NCBI GenBank assembly: GCA_900315945.1
Contig: ONAZ01000018.1
Coordinates: 1-55,408 of the forward strand
Source of the DNA: an uncultured Lachnospiraceae bacterium
GTDB lineage: Bacteria > Bacillota > Clostridia > Lachnospirales > Lachnospiraceae
Direction: 5' to 3'
Length of the DNA stretch: 55,408 nt
The position numbers and the translations under genes are program-made. This document shows positions 52,608 through 55,408 of this stretch, one piece after another. The notes below the pieces were generated by a model that ran no database searches, was not told the origin of the DNA, and saw only the letters and a program-made list of their open reading frames with translations. Position 1 is the stretch's first letter, and each line of letters begins with the position of its first letter.

Positions 52608-55253
52608 ATGGCTACGGTAGATGTTGAGAAAAAACTTCAGAATAGGGTTTTACATTGGCTAATTAAAGATCTTGGTTATAAGTTTCTAGGCAATTTAGAA
52701 GACGAAGATAACACCCCAGTAAAGGAAGAGTTGTTGAAGGCTAGCTTGAAGAAAAGGGGATATTATGATGATCAAATAAAGACTGCTGTAAGTGAGCTTG
52801 TAAGTAAGACTAATAATCAAGTGGATTCTCTTTATCAAATAAATAAAGATGTTTATTCGCTTCTTCGTTATGGTAGACAAGGCGCTAAGGATGTTGATGG
52901 TAAGAGGCAGACTGTTCATTATATTGATTGGGATGACATTTATCGTGATGATAAAGATAAGGTAAATGATTATTATGTTGCTGAAGAGGTTTCTGTTTTA
53001 AGACAAAATGGCACTTCACATAAACGACCTGATGTTGTTATATATATTAATGGTATTGCATTAGGTATGTTTGAATTAAAACGTTCCTGTGTAAGCGTTG
53101 GTGAAGGTATTCGTCAACTATTGCAGAATCAGAAAAGTGAAAATATTTCTAATTATTTCTCGACTTTGCAATACCTTTTTGCAGGAAATGAGGCGGAAGG
53201 ACTTTTATATGGGACAATTAATACACCTGAAAAGTATTATTTGAAGTGGAAGGAATATAAAAATGCGGAGGATGGTCTATCTAAAGAAATAAAACAGATC
53301 CAAAGCAAAAAAGTCAATCGTCTTATGGATGGTGTAGTATCGCTTTGTCAAAAGGAACGATTTCTTTCACTTATTCATGATTTTGTTATATTTGATGCTG
53401 GTATAAAGAAAGTTACAAGGCATAATCAGTATTTTGCTAATATAGCTGCTCGTCAGAGAATTAAGGCTAAAGAAGGGGGCATTATTTGGAATACGCAAGG
53501 CTCAGGCAAATCATTGATTATGGTTTGGCTAACAAAATGGATTATCGAAAATGTTGACGATAGTCGTGTAGTTGTTATTACAGATCGTGATGAATTAGAT
53601 GACCAGATAGAGAGTTTGTTTAATGATGTTGATGAGAAAGTGCATAGGGCAAAGAGTTGTGCTGATCTTAGGGATACTCTTGATAAAAATGAGGATGCAA
53701 TTATTTGCTCGCTAATTCATAAATATGGTCATAACGCAGGAAGTCAGTCTGATGTAGACCAATATAGAAAGGAATTACTTAAGGATCTTCCTTCTGATTT
53801 TAAAGCAAAAGGAAATATTGTTGCATTTATTGACGAGTGTCATAGAACTAATTCTGGAAAGCTCCACGAAGCTGTAAGGATTCTAATGCCAGATGCTATA
53901 CTTATTGGTTTTACAGGCACGCCGCTTTTGAAAACTGATAAACGTTCTAGTATAGAGACATTTGGTACATATATTCACACATATAAGTTTGATGAAGGTG
54001 TTGAAGATGGCGTTGTCTTGGATTTGAGATACGAAGCAAGAGATGTAGATCAAGATTTATCAAGTAAAGATAAGGTAGATCTTTGGTTTGAGAATAAGAC
54101 GAATGGGCTCACTGAAAGAGCTAAACAACAATTAAAGCAAAGCTGGACATCTATTAATAAGCTATATAGTTCAAGGCAAAGATTGGAGAAGATAGCAGCT
54201 GATATTGTCTTTGATATGAGTTTAAAACCTAGATTAAAGAATGATAGAGGAACTGCTATGCTTGTGGCTGGTAGTATATATGAAGCTTGTAGATATTGGG
54301 AAATATTTAATAGTATGGGATTTACAAAGTGTGCTGTTGTAACATCTTATGAGCCAACTACGCAAAGTGTGAGAACTGCTACTAGTGATATATTTCAAGA
54401 GAGTGAAGAAGAATACAAGAAGTCTATATATGAACGAATGCTCAATGGCAAGAAAGTATCTGAGTTTGAAAGAGATGTAAAAGAAATGTTTAAAGATGAA
54501 CCAGCACAGATGAAGCTTTTAATTGTGGTGGACAAACTTCTTACAGGCTTTGATGCTCCAAGTGCTACATATTTGTATATTGATAAATCTATGCGAGATC
54601 ATGACTTGTTCCAAGCTATTTGTCGAGTTAATAGACCAGATGGTGAAGATAAAGATTATGGATATATTGTAGATTATATGGATCTATTTCGTAATGTTGA
54701 ACTAGCTATTGCTGATTATACATCGGAATCATTTGATGGTTATGACAAGGAAGATGTAGAAGGTTTAATTAAGAATCGTTATGATGAGGCGAAAGCTGAA
54801 CTACAAGGTGCTATTTCATCCCTAAGAGAATTAGTGAGTAATGTCCCTGAACCTCAAGAAGATACTGATTATATAACATATTTCTGCGGTGATGATAGTG
54901 AAGATAATGAAATGAGAGCTAGAAGAGATACATTCTATGCTTTAACTGCATCGTTGTCGCGTTCGTTTGCTAATTGTTGTGACAGACTAGTTTCTGACTA
55001 TGGTTACACTGAAGAAGAAGTAAATAGTGTACGTGATAATATTGGTGGATTTAATAAAATTAAAGAAATGATTAAACTGGCAAGTTGTGACTATATTGAT
55101 CTTAAACCTTATGAAGTAGATATGAGATATATTTTAGATACATATATTAAGGCTGAGGATTCTAGAGTAGTTAGTGAGCTTGGCAATATGTCTTTGGTAG
55201 AACTTCTTTTACAAGGAGACAAAAAAGATGTTGATGATGTATTGGTAAGATAA
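52608..55253 (+). CDS. hsdR: Type I restriction endonuclease subunit
   Basis: This 881-residue motor and nuclease subunit has an N-terminal PD-(D/E)xK-type nuclease with PDVV (D142) and E156-x-K158 in FELKRS. Helicase domains follow: Walker A TQGSGKS at 296-302, DECH at 409-412, GFTGTPL and a later TGFDAP/ CRVNRP motif. It is somewhat shorter than the usual about 1000 residues, mainly at the C-terminus, but all catalytic motifs are present. AGGGG lies upstream of the ATG, 15 bases after hsdS. A terminator follows. Confidence 0.94.
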   Translation: MATVDVEKKLQNRVLHWLIKDLGYKFLGNLEDEDNTPVKEELLKASLKKRGYYDDQIKTAVSELVSKTNNQVDSLYQINKDVYSLLRYGRQGAKDVDGKRQTVHYIDWDDIYRDDKDKVNDYYVAEEVSVLRQNGTSHKRPDVVIYINGIALGMFELKRSCVSVGEGIRQLLQNQKSENISNYFSTLQYLFAGNEAEGLLYGTINTPEKYYLKWKEYKNAEDGLSKEIKQIQSKKVNRLMDGVVSLCQKERFLSLIHDFVIFDAGIKKVTRHNQYFANIAARQRIKAKEGGIIWNTQGSGKSLIMVWLTKWIIENVDDSRVVVITDRDELDDQIESLFNDVDEKVHRAKSCADLRDTLDKNEDAIICSLIHKYGHNAGSQSDVDQYRKELLKDLPSDFKAKGNIVAFIDECHRTNSGKLHEAVRILMPDAILIGFTGTPLLKTDKRSSIETFGTYIHTYKFDEGVEDGVVLDLRYEARDVDQDLSSKDKVDLWFENKTNGLTERAKQQLKQSWTSINKLYSSRQRLEKIAADIVFDMSLKPRLKNDRGTAMLVAGSIYEACRYWEIFNSMGFTKCAVVTSYEPTTQSVRTATSDIFQESEEEYKKSIYERMLNGKKVSEFERDVKEMFKDEPAQMKLLIVVDKLLTGFDAPSATYLYIDKSMRDHDLFQAICRVNRPDGEDKDYGYIVDYMDLFRNVELAIADYTSESFDGYDKEDVEGLIKNRYDEAKAELQGAISSLRELVSNVPEPQEDTDYITYFCGDDSEDNEMRARRDTFYALTASLSRSFANCCDRLVSDYGYTEEEVNSVRDNIGGFNKIKEMIKLASCDYIDLKPYEVDMRYILDTYIKAEDSRVVSELGNMSLVELLLQGDKKDVDDVLVR

Positions 55254-55264
55254 ATATAAAAAAT

Positions 55265-55307
55265 AATTCGCATAATGAATAACATCATTGTGTGGATTGT
55301 TTTTTTA
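55265..55307 (+). terminator. Rho-independent terminator of the hsd operon
   Basis: A 14-pair stem (55265-55278 with 55285-55298, several G-T pairs) around ATAACA, followed by a G and seven Ts. Confidence 0.85.
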
Positions 55308-55308
55308 T

Positions 55309-55337
55309 TTGACAAAATGGTTGATTTTTGATATAAT
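55309..55337 (+). promoter_or_regulatory. Consensus sigma-A promoter at the window end
   Basis: Perfect TTGACA (55309-55314), 17-base spacer, perfect TATAAT (55332-55337). Whatever it drives lies mostly beyond the window. Confidence 0.93.
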
Positions 55338-55351
55338 TTAAGTGATAGCTT

Positions 55352-55408
55352 TTGAATGGAGCAGCAGTAGGTGCAGCGGAAAGTGTGGCAACACAATTAA
55401 TAGAAACA
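55352..55408 (+). other. Possible start of an incomplete gene or RNA at the window edge
   Basis: About eight bases after the predicted transcription start a frame beginning at TTG stays open to the last base (reading LNGAAVGAAESVATQLIET after the first codon). There is no ribosome site, so it may be a leaderless or decayed coding fragment, or the 5' end of a structured RNA. Too short to decide. Confidence 0.25.

Overview
The window is low-GC, densely packed DNA with nearly all genes on the + strand, Shine-Dalgarno sites close to AGGAGG, several TTG or GTG starts, sigma-A promoters (two with perfect TTGACA-N17-TATAAT) and many hairpin-plus-T-run terminators. Together with the gene content (an [FeFe]-hydrogenase maturase HydE, heavy c-di-GMP signalling, a chemotaxis receptor, a PepD-type dipeptidase, a C1 peptidase with a lectin-like tail) this points to a motile or surface-attached anaerobic Clostridia member, most likely Lachnospiraceae. 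The family-level assignment is inference. No rRNA, phage, IS element or CRISPR array was seen.

Layout. (1) 225-6911, metabolism: a cytoplasmic GH13 alpha-amylase, the AmmeMemoRadiSam pair (radical SAM protein AmrS plus a Memo/AMMECR1 fusion), pyruvate kinase and an ATP-grasp enzyme of the glutathionylspermidine-synthase type. (2) 7074-18839, signalling: a chemotaxis receptor, a membrane HD-GYP phosphodiesterase, a very large beta-propeller hybrid histidine kinase with receiver and HPt domains, a double-receiver protein, and a second membrane HD-GYP-like protein with a degenerate metal site and an unfamiliar duplicated C-terminal domain. No DNA-binding output is encoded, so the relay probably ends in c-di-GMP turnover or protein contacts. 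(3) 18885-27240: dipeptidase PepD, hydE, then a methyltransferase followed by a complete Opp/Nik-type ABC importer. (4) 27309-36551: DegV on the minus strand; an alpha/beta hydrolase; a TAXI solute-binding lipoprotein directly followed by a GltS-type sodium:glutamate symporter, with no TRAP membrane subunits nearby; a glycerophosphodiesterase; a GGDEF-GGDEF-EAL protein; an unknown protein; and an alanyl-tRNA editing protein.

(5) 36587-43892: an alarmone-hydrolase-like HD protein with an N-terminal cysteine patch, two overlapping unknown proteins behind a strong promoter and a structured leader, an RlmL-like rRNA methyltransferase, an exported papain-like protease, an exported amidase, RdgB and a YfcE-type phosphoesterase. 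(6) 43977-44541: six tRNA genes (Pro, Gly, Arg, Gln, His, Lys) behind a consensus promoter and ending at a terminator. An SPFH protein follows, behind a promoter embedded in a perfect inverted repeat.

(7) 45766-55408, accessory region: a beta-helix lipoprotein, a Nif11-type leader peptide joined to a zinc-ribbon-like core with no maturation enzymes in view, an AbrB-type antitoxin followed by a 41-codon remnant of a PIN toxin, a small Imm35-like protein, and a complete type I restriction-modification operon (hsdM, hsdS, hsdR). The window ends just after another perfect promoter. The strongest candidates for under-described biology are the TAXI-GltS pair, the Nif11/zinc-ribbon peptide, and the propeller kinase with its degenerate HD-GYP partner. 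Family assignments were made by reading motifs by eye; no database search was run.
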